From contig NC_080563.1 of assembly GCF_030253575.1 (NCBI RefSeq), positions 35,077,001 through 35,141,000 of the forward strand: a DNA stretch of 64,000 bases, in the 5' to 3' direction. This DNA is from Rhododendron vialii. Lineage: Eukaryota > Streptophyta > Magnoliopsida > Ericales > Ericaceae. The notes under the pieces are model-generated. The model did not search any database. It saw only the letters and a list, made by a program, of their open reading frames with translations, and was not told the DNA's origin. Shown piece by piece: positions 10,342 to 21,316 of the stretch. The stretch's first letter is position 1, and every line of letters starts with the position of its first letter. Both the position numbers and the translations under genes were made by a program.

Positions 10342-12142
10342 CAGACAAGCTAACTTCTGGCTTTTCCTTCCTTGTCTAGTTGTCTCTTTATAAACACCTG
10401 CTCTCCATACTGTTAAAATACATAGATTAACCAACTTAGATGTCATATGGGTCGGTCTTGTTTAAAACTCAATTTTAATCCCCCTGCAGTGACATGCATA
10501 TTGGTGCATGGCTTCCTTGTCGTAGTTTGCTAATTTTAGGGCCTTTTCTTGGGCTCATCTCACATCTGAATCGTTCATCGAATACACACTACTGGATAAT
10601 GAAAAGTCATTTCTTCCTGAAAAATGGCCGGGCTCTGTTGGATTCCGATCTAACTAGTGAGGGTGGAAATTAAATGAAATGTCTTCGGATCAGGTAGTAA
10701 TCTAGTATTTCTGATAGGCCGTAAAATTAGCAAACTCTGCAGTTGGGAAGAAATACTGTAGGGAAACCGTCTCTATTGAACTTATCACATCATCAATTCA
10801 ATTATAGGATTTATGATGATTGGTGAATTTAATATGTTTTTTCAGCAAAGTGGGCTATTTCCTTGAGTTCTTTGAGCTTGCATGGTTCCTTTATAAAATT
10901 CATCTTGCTCAAAATAAAATAAAATAAAAAATGGGACCCATAAAGTCAAAGGGGTAAAAAAAAAAATATATATTCAAGTTTGGCGCGCGAGTCTCTTGGA
11001 GCATTTGTGTTGCAAGTGACTTTTCAACTTGCCACGTGTATCTCCAAATCAATATTTTGTATAGAAATTTGATACCTTCTTTGGAAGTGCTCTTAGTGAT
11101 TTATTGTTGTGAGCCGAATGTATTCCAAATTGCAGACTAGAATTTTTGATTTTGAATGAATGTTTTCCTGACAGACCTAAAAAATAAACAGTTTAGATGG
11201 TGAAATTAATCAAGTATGAATCAACAACAATCAAATGGATTGTACTAGGGACAAGTCTTAGTCCTAAGCATGATCCCAAGAGCATGACCAACACTTCATT
11301 GGCTTCGTGTGAAATTTTCTCCAAAGTACATGGAACATACACAAAGATGATACAGTGATACACTATGATTGGCACATCTGCGAGACCACTAAATAATTTG
11401 TGTAATGAGCTCACTTTGGCCACACAAGCGGTTTCTCGGAGGCCTCTTGTGGGGTCCGGCATCTCGTGGATTTCGCAGCTGTTTCATTGTCGTATGGTGG
11501 TGGTGCGCGGTCCTGGCGGTTGATTGGGTGTGCCGGTGGCGGCACATGTTGGGTGGTGGCAGTGGGTGATTGTAGATTCACAAATTAGGATTAGGTTTGG
11601 ATTCTTGAGCTTGACTTGGCCTGGTCTTTTTGGCTCTTGCCCATTTGGGTGTGTGGGTTTTGCCCTTTTAAGAGTTTTGGACTCTAGGTGTTTTTCTTTT
11701 ATGGGGTCAGCCATCTAGGTGTTTTTCTTTTATTCTACCTTCGGTTAGATTTTCCTAACTTAATATACCCTTATTAAGTTTTTTTAATAAATCCTTATTT
11801 TTGCCAATCAAAAAATAAAGGTGTATTTTGCGGTGAAAATTGAAACTTTCACCTCAGAAGCTTGCCTGGCAAGGACTAAAGCGGGTTCAGTGGGCCCATT
11901 CACAGCAGCTTGTCAAGCCTCACATCAAGTTTGGATAGATAGTTGTCTTGAATATTGAGAGTGACTTTTTCCTAATTTCAACATATCTGATTTTCTCTGA
12001 TAAAAAAAAAAAAAAAAACATATCTGATTTTCTTAGGCCGTGTTTGGGATTGGTGAAGGGCTTTCTCACAGAGATAGTAAAAAGGAAGAGGTATTTCCCT
12101 TCACAATTCAATAGTGTTTCTAGCTTTCGCCCTTCTTTCTAA
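10342..12142. other. intergenic DNA with a possible LINE 3' tail
   Basis: No convincing gene. An AAAAT tract lies near 10910-10930. The stretch 11484-11820 ends ttattaagtttttttaataaatc and then ttgccaatcaaaaaa, which resembles the 3' end of plant L1-type LINEs, with a short tandem taggtgtttttctttt (about 11685 and 11713). The 89-codon minus frame at 11193-11462 was not recognised. Confidence 0.35.
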
Positions 12143-12220
12143 CACTGCAAGAAAATCGAGACCTATCAACGGTTTTGTTAGTGACGGTTCAAAAAACCAT
12201 TGATAAAAATTGGGCCTAGT
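12143..12220 (+). mobile_element. CACTA-type transposon end
   Basis: CACTGCAAGAAAATCGAGAC followed by subterminal repeats of the cggttttgttagtgacggtt type is the usual look of a CACTA (En/Spm) terminus. Only one end is seen, so it is a fragment. Confidence 0.4.
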
Positions 12221-12442
12221 AACGCTGCAACTTATTAAACCAAACAAACCCCAAAGATGGGGATTTAAACTGTTCGAAATCTCAAATCTATCAGCTCATT
12301 CCACTGGTTGCTACTATAAATGAAGTCTTACCCGTTACGAGGTCCGTGGGAATTTTTGATCCAGAGGTCATAGGATTGAAGCCAAAAATCGTTTTGGGCC
12401 AATCCAACTGAGCACTTATCTACCCGATTGGTATTTGATAAA

Positions 12443-12575
12443 GGGAATAATGACGGTTCAGGATGTGTTTTGATAGTTAATATCCGTCAAGAATATGCTG
12501 AGAACATTTGTTAATGCTGAAAATATATTTGGCGGGTATTAATTATCAAAACATTTCATTGACTGTCATTTTCCC
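12443..12575. mobile_element. Mutator-type MITE, copy 2, perfect 9-bp TSD
   Basis: The 133-bp unit starts GGGAATAATGACGG and ends, inverted, GGGAAAATGACAG. The exact 9-mer TTTGATAAA lies at 12434-12442 and 12576-12584. It belongs to the same family as 7501 and 12654. Confidence 0.85.
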
Positions 12576-12653
12576 TTTGATAAAGGCCAACGAGTGATTT
12601 TACGGGTTTGGCATGCAACGGTTTCTTCTTTACTTTCTTTCTTCTTCTTTTTT

Positions 12654-12770
12654 GGGAAAATGACAATCAATCACATGTTTTGATAATTAATACCCGTCAT
12701 GGATATACTGTCTCTGCATATCCTTGGCGGGTATTAATTATCAAAACACGTCCTGAGCCGTCATTTTCCC
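12654..12770. mobile_element. Mutator-type MITE, copy 3, perfect 9-bp TSD
   Basis: The 117-bp unit has ends GGGAAAATGAC and its inverse, with TTTTGATAATTAATACCC arms. The exact 9-mer TTCTTTTTT lies at 12645-12653 and 12771-12779. It is shorter in the middle than copies 1 and 2. Confidence 0.85.
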
Positions 12771-12792
12771 TTCTTTTTTCCCAACTGTCAGG

Positions 12793-12960
12793 GGTGTCTG
12801 GGTCAGCTTATACGCACCTCGACTAATCCTCTTTCCGGGCCGGTCAAAGAGACCATCCACACCGAAACTAGGAGATTTACAAAAAAAATCTTTCTTACAA
12901 CCTGACCTTAAGAATCCAATCCTGGTCAATTATGTGAGGAGGAACAAACATACCAATCAA
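12793..12960 (-). mobile_element. Au-like SINE fragment
   Basis: GTGTCTGGGTCAGCTTATAC and CACCTCGACTAATCC match the word set described at 4914. The rest is diverged. Confidence 0.4.
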
Positions 12961-13462
12961 CCGGACTCACTTTTGCCGCATCCAACGGTTTTCTCCGTTA
13001 CGTGTTTGCATAATAGCATCATGGATATTGAATCTACAATGTTATCTTGCTTTTAATTTGCAACATTTTGGTGAAATAGGTTGGTTGGGTTCATCAGTTG
13101 CTTTGCTGAATTATAAATATGTTGTTGAACCATCTTATTTCGATCCATTTTTTGAATTAAAGATGATGTATTGTGAGAGAATGACCTGTCTCGTAAAATA
13201 AAAAATAAGTATTTAAAAAATAAGAATCTTAGCGGAACGAGATTTAAATTTACATTCTTTTCGGTTTGATACGGCAAAAGCAACTTTAAATGTTAAAACA
13301 TTTAATTTTGTACAAGTTCATTATGTTTTTTGTTCCTTTTCTTTTTAACATCGGAAATATGTCCATACGAGATAAAATATTTCATAAAAGACAACAACAA
13401 AAAAAGAAGGGAAAACGAAAAAAAAAAAAGAATCAAAACTTTGAAACGTCAAAGTAAAAGCT

Positions 13463-13590
13463 TGAATAAACCCCTCCCTTGACCCAGATCAAGAAGGGGA
13501 CTATGGAGATGCACAAAAGTGTGAATAACCCTGCCTTTGACCCGATCAAGAAAAGAATTATTGAGGTGCGCAAAAGCTGTTTCAAAAAGA
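13463..13590. repeat. two-copy tandem repeat of about 65 bp
   Basis: tgaataa-ccct-cctttgaccc-gatcaagaa followed by gaggtgc-caaaag occurs twice in succession (about 13463-13528 and 13529-13590). Diverged; no function evident. The surrounding 12960-13890 interval has no supported gene. Confidence 0.45.
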
Positions 13591-13894
13591 GTCCAACATC
13601 TGAATACAACAAACTGTAAATTTGTTTCAAATTAAGGTAAAGCAACAAACACAATTAGACAAAAATGGGGTCTCAAAATCTCAAAAGTGGTCCTGATTAG
13701 TTGACTCTATCTCTCTCTTTCTCTCGCGTGCAATGAAAATGGACAGGTGATCCCTTCCCGTAACCAAATCCTTGTCAAATCGGAATATCGACTAGGATTT
13801 GAGGCCCATATCAGTGGTCCTACCTTGTATGCATTAAGGTTTGTTATTACACTTCTCCCCCTCCCCCCACCACCCCACACACACACGGGTAACA

Positions 13895-14328
13895 GATCGT
13901 GTCGGATTGTGTTCGTATCGTGTCAGTTGGGCTCGTGTCACAAATCACCCAACTCGAACCCGACCCATTTAGGATTCGTGTTTCTCGAGTCGTGTCATTT
14001 TCGTGTTTCGTGTCAGAAATGCTCAACAATAACCCATTAACTTCGTATCCGGTTCGTGTCGTATTATCATGTCCGTTGCCCAACTCTATATAGAATTACA
14101 GATATACCATATATTATACATATATGTTCATGTTAATGGGTGACACAGGTTAGCAACCGTATTGATCGTGTCAATTTCGTGTCTCGCGTGTTCAACCCGA
14201 ACCCGACCCATTTAGAATTAGTGTTATCGAGTCGTGTCATTTTCGTGTCATAAATGTTTAACCCTAACCCGTTAATTTCGTGTCCTGTTCGTGTCGTATT
14301 TCGTGTCCGTTAACCCCCCCCCCCCCCG
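13895..14328. repeat. CGTGTC-rich repeat, two diverged tandem units
   Basis: The run of words cgtgtcg / cccgacccatttag / gagtcgtgtcattttcgtgt / aacccgttaa occurs at about 13905-14075 and again at about 14160-14310. Such CGTGTC/GGGTC-rich units are common in plant transposable elements of uncertain class. A C-run at about 14313-14327 ends the region. Confidence 0.5.
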
Positions 14329-14342
14329 GCGAATTACACTTA

Positions 14343-14567
14343 GGCTCCGTTCCAGAACACATTTTTAAAAAATAAATACTTATTTCACATTTTCAAATTC
14401 AAAAATAATGTAAATAAATTTTTTTTTGCACCGTATAAAGATCTAATCGAGATATTTCAAACAAGATCTATATTGTATATTTTTAGATTTCATTAAGCCT
14501 ATTATTTTTTAATTTGGAATTGTCTTCTTAAAAAATAAGTACTTAAAACCTATTCTGAAATGTGGCC
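14343..14567. mobile_element. MITE of the GGCTCCGTTCCAGAAC family, copy 2
   Basis: Left end GGCTCCGTTCCAGAAC and inverted right end GGCCACATTTCAGAAT, with aaataaatacttattt and ttcttaaaaaataagtactt inner words as in copy 1 at 6885. Flanks TTACA on both sides hint at, but do not prove, a target duplication. Confidence 0.65.
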
Positions 14568-15600
14568 TTACAAAGTATTTTTTGTTTCTTTATTTGCCCT
14601 ACAAAAATTATTTTCACCTTTATGTCCATTGCTAGTGACTTTTATTGCACTTAGTTCCAAAGGTTGATCCCCGTGTATGGACTATATACCCGCAAGGGTC
14701 TTTTATTCGGGAGGATATGAGTATAATAAGATTGGACTATATATCCAAGAAAATCTTGTATCCGATGATCTCTAGCTAATTTTTTTAATAGTCGAATTAA
14801 ATCTTGTATCTGATGATCCCTAGCATGGATCGTGTAATATTATTATTTGATTCACAATTCATCCTATAGTACTACATGTCTTATTGGATTGTAAACCAAA
14901 GGGAACCACATAGTGAAAGCAATTCCAATAGCGTTAAAGAGCTAAATAGCAATGAGTCCATCTATCCATGTGGAGTGAGACTTGGACAACTTAATATTAT
15001 TTTTCTAGAAACAATTAGTGTTATTGATGTTTATTATTATTTTATATATTCTTTCATCAAATTCTTTGAGATTTATTATTAATCTCACAGAAGATGAGCT
15101 AAAACATTATGAAAGATGGATCAAAGTTAAAATAAAGAGAGAGGGTAAAATAAGTCTAAAGACAGCGAAAAAATATTTATTTTTTTAACTTCTTTCATTT
15201 TGTAAAGTTTAGTTGTTTTTTTCCATAATGTTTGCTTTCAAAATTTTGTTTGTCAAGCCGAATGATTGAATCTAAAATTGAACACGAATCTCATAAAATT
15301 TCAAAAAACAAGAAAAAAACTGTTACAATAATAGTATCAATTACTTTTTTCCCAACACACATGAGTCACATTGGGCAGAATCAATAATTGGATCAAATTG
15401 AAATCAATTCAAAACTTGAAGTGCCAACGCTAATTCCTTTCGTTTTACGCTAAAGTAGCAAAGTGATACTACTTCTAGGGGCAAAGTGTAATTAACGCTG
15501 TCTATCTGTCTATGTGAGTTCATACGAATCACGACGTCGTTTGGCTGAAATGGGGCAGTTCGGTCAACCACTCCATCGTTGGGGCAGCCTCAAGAAAAGC
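14568..15600. other. AT-rich intergenic DNA before SERK
   Basis: No gene or clear repeat border. A short word (atcttgtatc-gatgatc) is repeated near 14755 and 14800. The last few hundred bases presumably hold the SERK promoter, but I could not single out a TATA box. Confidence 0.4.
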
Positions 15601-15646
15601 ACTGCACGCACCCAAAAAGGTTAGATAGATAAACACACTCTGCTCT

Positions 15647-15682
15647 ATGAGTAGAGAGAGAGAGAGATCAAGATACCCCTAG
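15647..15682 (+). CDS. candidate uORF 1 in SERK leader
   Basis: ATG to TAG of 12 codons (11 residues, Arg/Glu-rich because it runs through a GA repeat) upstream of the SERK start. Whether the transcript starts before it is not known. Confidence 0.3.
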   Translation: MSRERERSRYP

Positions 15683-15920
15683 AGAGAGAAAAAGCATAGC
15701 GATACAGAAGCCTAAAAGGTTTCTTGCACACAGAGCGAGCTAGAGAGAGACAGAGAACAAGGGTTCTGTTTAGAGAAATAAATTCAAAGACAAATAAAGT
15801 TTCCACTTTTTTTGAATCTTTACCGGGTGTTGGGTGTGCAGATCTGCTTTAGATTCTGGTTTGGGCCAAGAAAGGTGGAGATTTGGGTGAGTTGAGAGCT
15901 AGGGTTTGTGGGTTTTTGAA

Positions 15921-15980
15921 ATGCGGGTTCTGGGTGTTGGGTATTTGGATCTACATTTGGATATGGATATGTGTGTGTAG
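15921..15980 (+). CDS. candidate uORF 2 in SERK leader
   Basis: ATG at 15921 opens 19 codons and stops at 15980, 17 bases before the SERK start codon. Its frame differs from the main one. It lies in what should be the 5' UTR and could dampen SERK translation. Its short distance to the main ATG would make reinitiation poor. This is inferred from position only. Confidence 0.4.
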   Translation: MRVLGVGYLDLHLDMDMCV

Positions 15981-15997
15981 GTGGATAAGGTACGGCG

Positions 15998-18900
15998 ATG
16001 GAGAGAGAGGTGGTGTTGAAATCATGTCTGTTGTGGTTGCTACTGTTGGGTCATCCACTGAGGTTCATTTATGCCAATACTGAAGGTGTGTTGATATTCT
16101 TTTCTTGGATTTTCCGCTTTTTGTCCAATTTTAGTTGGAAAGGAAAAAGTTTGTGCTTTTATTTATTTTCATTCTGGCAATGATTAATCTGTGTTTGTTT
16201 CTTGACTGGAGATTAGTTTGAATCACAAGAAAATGGGGAATTTCAGTAGTTATGGTGGTGGTTGTGCTTCTTGAAGTGTTATAAGAAATCTGCATTTATC
16301 TCATGTTAATCCTCTTTGTCTATGACTTCTTACATGCTCCCTGTTTAACTTGTCAAATGTTTAGAGTGGAAAGAAACTAGGTTGGAAAGGTGAGGTTTCT
16401 ATCGGTTGGAAAGAAAATGTGTAGAAGTGTTTTTCATTTTTCTTGCTTTCAGCATTGATTGTTTTGTATTCTTGAACTATTAGTGAAAATGTTGGATTCA
16501 ATTGATATTCTGGATTCCCGTTTCGGTACATTTGATGGTTGCCTTTATCTTGATATGTGCCTCTTCCTTTATAATGACTTGTGAATATGTTCCTGGACCC
16601 TGTAATGTAGTGGTCCGATACGCACAGGATGGGTGGTACCCAGAGAACAATGACTGTGTTCTATATTTGGAACATGCTGTAGTTTATCACTGGTTAAGTC
16701 CCTTCTCAATGTGCCCGTGTATTGCCTTCAAACTTTGTTGTCCAACTAAACATGGACTACTAGATGAGTGTTTGGAAGTCATGGAAAGAAATAGTAATAA
16801 AACAAAAGAAGTAAGAAAGAAATAGAAGAGAAAGTTGGTTATTTTGCCTCTGATAAGGCTTTGCGAAGAACATTAAGGAAAATGAGAAAGGAAATAAGTT
16901 TTCTTTGTTTGAGTATGTTGGGAAACAATGGGAAATAAAGAAGGCAAACTACTAAGGAGAAAGAGAATGAGTAAAGAAAAACAGAGAGAACTCAGAGAAG
17001 TATGAAGAAGAAAATTTTCTCATAGATTTCTCTTTTTGTCTCAAGATAGGAACCAATAGAAGGAGAAAGGAATTTTTTCCCCTTTCTCTTTCTTGCCAAA
17101 ATTCCAAACTGTTTCCACCAATTCTGCAATGTTGTATATTGAGACTTATGTCTCTTGTGTATGTTGAATTTGCTTCTTTTTGTGGCATTTGAAGAAGGCA
17201 ATGATCTATTTGATCTACGTGGTCCATAATTTTGGTGTAGCATGTGTTACGATCTTACTGTCAATTTATTATAGCTGGCTGTAACTACTTTGGATTGCAT
17301 CTATGCACAGGTGATGCTTTGCATAGCTTGAGGGCCAACTTGGATGATCCTAATAATGTGCTGCAGAGTTGGGATCCTACCCTTGTCAATCCCTGCACTT
17401 GGTTTCATGTTACTTGCAACAATGATAATAGTGTTATTAGAGTGTAAGTTTCGCCATAAGCACTCTCCAAAGTTAGCTAATGAGTTAGCCATTGTGTTGT
17501 GTATGATACCCTTCTCTCTTTCTATATTTTTCCAGTGATCTTGGCAATGCAGCTTTATCTGGTCAGTTAGTCCCACAGCTTGGCATGCTGAAAAATCTAC
17601 AGTACTTGTAAGTTCTCTTTTGTTGCTGGTGTTATTTTGAGATGTTAAATTGACGCACCATCCCCTTCTTTTTGGTTTTGACCTAGACAATGGCATCAAG
17701 TATGCACTTCTCCTGAGAAAAAAGTTATTACCCTTTTCTAGTATTAACTGGCTACTGGTTTCGTGTTCTCTCTTGCACATACTGCAAACTGTTAGTTTCT
17801 ATGTAACCTCAAAGGCTCAAATGACAGTCATCTTCTGTAGTAGGCTACTAAGGCTTCACCAACTAGTTAAGTAGTTTAATTTTGTTGAGAAAAATTGAGC
17901 TTTCTGCATCGAAAACATTTCTTCTGTGGTGTCTCTTACAGTGTACTTGACTGACATCTCGGTGACCGTGCATGATGATGTTTTGCACATATGTTTAAAG
18001 ATCTTACCAAACCTACAGTGTACTTGGCTGACATCTCGGTGACCGTACATGATGATGTTTTGCACATATGTTTAAAGATCCTACCAAACCAAACCGAGCC
18101 TTATGTCCCAATCACTTGGGGTCGGCTACATGAATCCTTTTCCTCCATTGAGTTCTGTCAAGGGCCACTTGTTCACACAAACCCATTATACTCGTATCTT
18201 CTCGTTATCATATTTGGATTCATGTCATAAAGATCTGACGGGCTTTTTACGTGCTGGCTGTCAGCTACTTAACGAACAACCCTCCTCCTTTATGCGCGCT
18301 TGGGACTGGCTGGGAAAGAAAGATAAGGCTCTAAGCACGAACCAGGCGGAGTTATATGTTTAAAGGTCTTGAAAAATAGAAATTCTGATTTGTATAGAAT
18401 TGGAAGATTTCATTGGAATTAATGCTATGTAGCAACTTTGCTGCCAATTTTCCATTTGAATTTGTATAACTTGATTTAGAGTAAGTAAACCTTAGAAGAA
18501 AACCTTGCAGTGCAGCTTTGTGAGAACATGATAATACTATGCCTGAAGAACTTTGAATGCCCTTCTCTTCAATGTACTTATATTCTGCAATTTGCATTCT
18601 AAATGTTTTCTAGGGCCTGATTATGAGAAGTTTAAGCCCACTGTTGTATCACATAAAAATGTTAGACGCTTTTAGAATACTGGGTTTCATTTCAGTTCTG
18701 ATAGTTCTCCTTATAATTTGCATGACCGCCCTTAGAGCACTTCAAGGGGCGAATTACTTCGACAGTAGATGGCTTTATGCATGTTTTTAGGCGAATTTAT
18801 TTGGAATCGTATGTGATATTTTGAGACTTCTCATCTGCATTAAACGAATGAGTTGGTTAATGACAGGGAACTTTACAGTAATAATATCAGTGGACCAATT

Positions 18901-20770
18901 CCCAGTGACCTTGGAAACCTGACGAACTTGGTGAGCTTGGATCTCTACTTGAACAGTTTTTCTGGTCCCATTCCAGACACTTTGGGCAAGCTGTCGAAAC
19001 TGCGCTTCCTGTGTGTATTCTCGTCTTCCCCTTGATTTTCTGCCCAATATCTCTACCACCGTTTCTTTATTGTTAGTTTTATGGTCTCATATTTTGTTTT
19101 GTTGTTGCTTTTATTTCTTTTCTAGTTACTAGCTGGTGTGAGACTTGACAAGTGACTAGTACCTTGGTGGTGACAGACTGATAGCTAAGGACTTAATGGT
19201 GGCAAAGGGCGTAGTGGTAGTGTGGTACTGTTAACTGTTATTCTGGTGTTACTGCGAGACAAAAATAGAGACATTACCAAACATGTCTCATTTTGATTTC
19301 TAATGTTTACAGAATATCTATTTACCAAAGAGTTTTTTTGTTACTTTTCAGTTTTGCAAAAAAAAAAAAAAAACAAAGAAAAAGAAGTGGAATTCAGCTT
19401 CATAATTTTCATAAATGTAATGCGTAAAAGTATAAAGCTAAAGACGTTACCAAACGCACCCATAGGGTTGCAATTTTTATTGAAACAGACGGTTGGAGGA
19501 GAAGGGAGGATGGAAGGAAGGATAAGGGCACTGGGAAATGATTAATTAGAAGGAACAAAAGGGGAAGAATTGCCTCCATAAGAGATGAAGGGGAAGAGGA
19601 GTGTTAGAGTAGTCCCACATCGCTTGGGTAAGGAATGGGAGATGAGGCCCTACGGGGTCCTTCACTTGTGTTAGTTCCCCGCCCGCTCTCATTTACTAAA
19701 AGATTGCTTTTATAGTTTATAGAAAATCTTTATGTCTTTTCGATAATAATATTTGGGACCTCCACTCATTGCCGATTGGTTTTGAGATGGATATAAAATT
19801 TCCACAAAGAGCATATCTCTATTGCTTGAAAGAAATAAATTGATTTCTAGAAAAATCCTCATTCGCACCCTTTTCTTTGGTAGTTGGCTAATCAACTAAC
19901 TTCTAGGGCTACAAATCTTAGGGGTTGCAAGTTGCAGTGGTGTCGACTCTGATATTGCAGTTATAGGCTTATAGTGCTAGTGGTTAGGTGGTGGTGTTTG
20001 TCCAGTAACTGCAGTTGCGTAGAGCGATGGTGGTGGGAAATGTCTTTCGTTACATAGTGATGTTCAAATCAGGCTTCTTCGTTTTCTTCTTCCTTTCATT
20101 TGTATGCTGCTTTTAGTTACACCTTGAATCGCTTGCATTAATTATCTCCAAAACAAGAAAACATTCCAATTAGAATTGGGTCTTCCGACTTTTTCCCCAA
20201 CTTGAGTCGAAATGCTTTCGAGTCAACTCTGAAAGAAAAAAAGAGGTGTTCTATGTCCATTATTGGCATATCTGAAGCCAAATATGCCTATAAATTCTTG
20301 CTGTACCAATATTTCAATCATGCATTTGAGCCATGATTGTGATGCCTATGAAACCAAGACGGTGGCAAGTCTAGGACAAGGGAAAATAGTATAAACTGGA
20401 TATCCTTCGTTTTTGAGATTCATTTTTGTTATTTTCCATGATGTAGAAAATACTGGATAGATTTTTTTTCCATGATGTAGAAAATACTGGATCTATCCCA
20501 GGGGCTTGGCTTTCAGCTACAATGGCCTTTGCAATATTCTGCGTGTACCAACATGCGTCCACACTCAACATCATATAGGATTTTTAGTTCTAGGAGGCTT
20601 TTATTGTGATTTATAGAATTTGAATTTATTGTGATTGATCTTGGACTTTAACATCCTCTTCCAATGCCATGTAAGGATAGCCGGCTCAACAACAACAGCT
20701 TGTCGGGTCCCATTCCTTTTTCGTTGACTAATATCTCATCACTGCAAGTCCTGTGAGTACCGAGTTGCTT

Positions 20771-20830
<60 letters not shown>

Positions 20831-21285
20831 GTCAGTCATGTTTTTGTGTTGCACTGCTATGCAGGGATCTATCAAACAACCGTCTCGAAGGAGGAGTTCC
20901 AGATAATGGTTCCTTTTCGCTATTTACACCCATCAGGTTTCCTGCTGATTATTGGACCCACAATTCATTTCTGACTGACTGGTTTCAAGGATAGTGCTGA
21001 ATATCTGCTTTACCAATTGCAGTTTTGCTAATAACCTGGATCTATGTGGACCGGTTACTGGACACCCTTGCCCAGGATCTCCTCCATTTTCTCCGCCACC
21101 TCCATTTGTCCAACCACCTCCAATTTCATCACCAGGTGATTGTTCTGTATCAGTCTCATTACTTGTTGCATGAACTCATCTATCAACTGGTATCAACTAT
21201 TTAAAGTTATTTTAAGTAGGTCTTGCATGAGCGTTTAAAGTATCAGCTAACCAAATTAGGCTTTCATGTTACTATCCAATTGCAG

Positions 21286-21316
<31 letters not shown>

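Noticed and set aside
11193..11462. 89-codon minus frame beginning MPDPTRGLRE
   Set aside because: It looks faintly protein-like, but I could not link it to any family, and it lies beside a probable LINE tail.
15883..16083. 66-codon frame overlapping SERK exon 1
   Set aside because: Out of frame with SERK and without an ATG at its start; the SERK signal peptide frame fits the family.
19611..19621. Second copy of the snRNA upstream element GTCCCACATCG
   Set aside because: No TATA box 33 bases downstream and no snRNA sequence; it is better explained as an LTR/TRIM terminus.
20648..20974. Frames made of repeated Arg-Glu or Ser-Leu
   Set aside because: They translate the TC/GA microsatellite in SERK intron 5; the same holds at 32742, 43531, 43636 and 53616.
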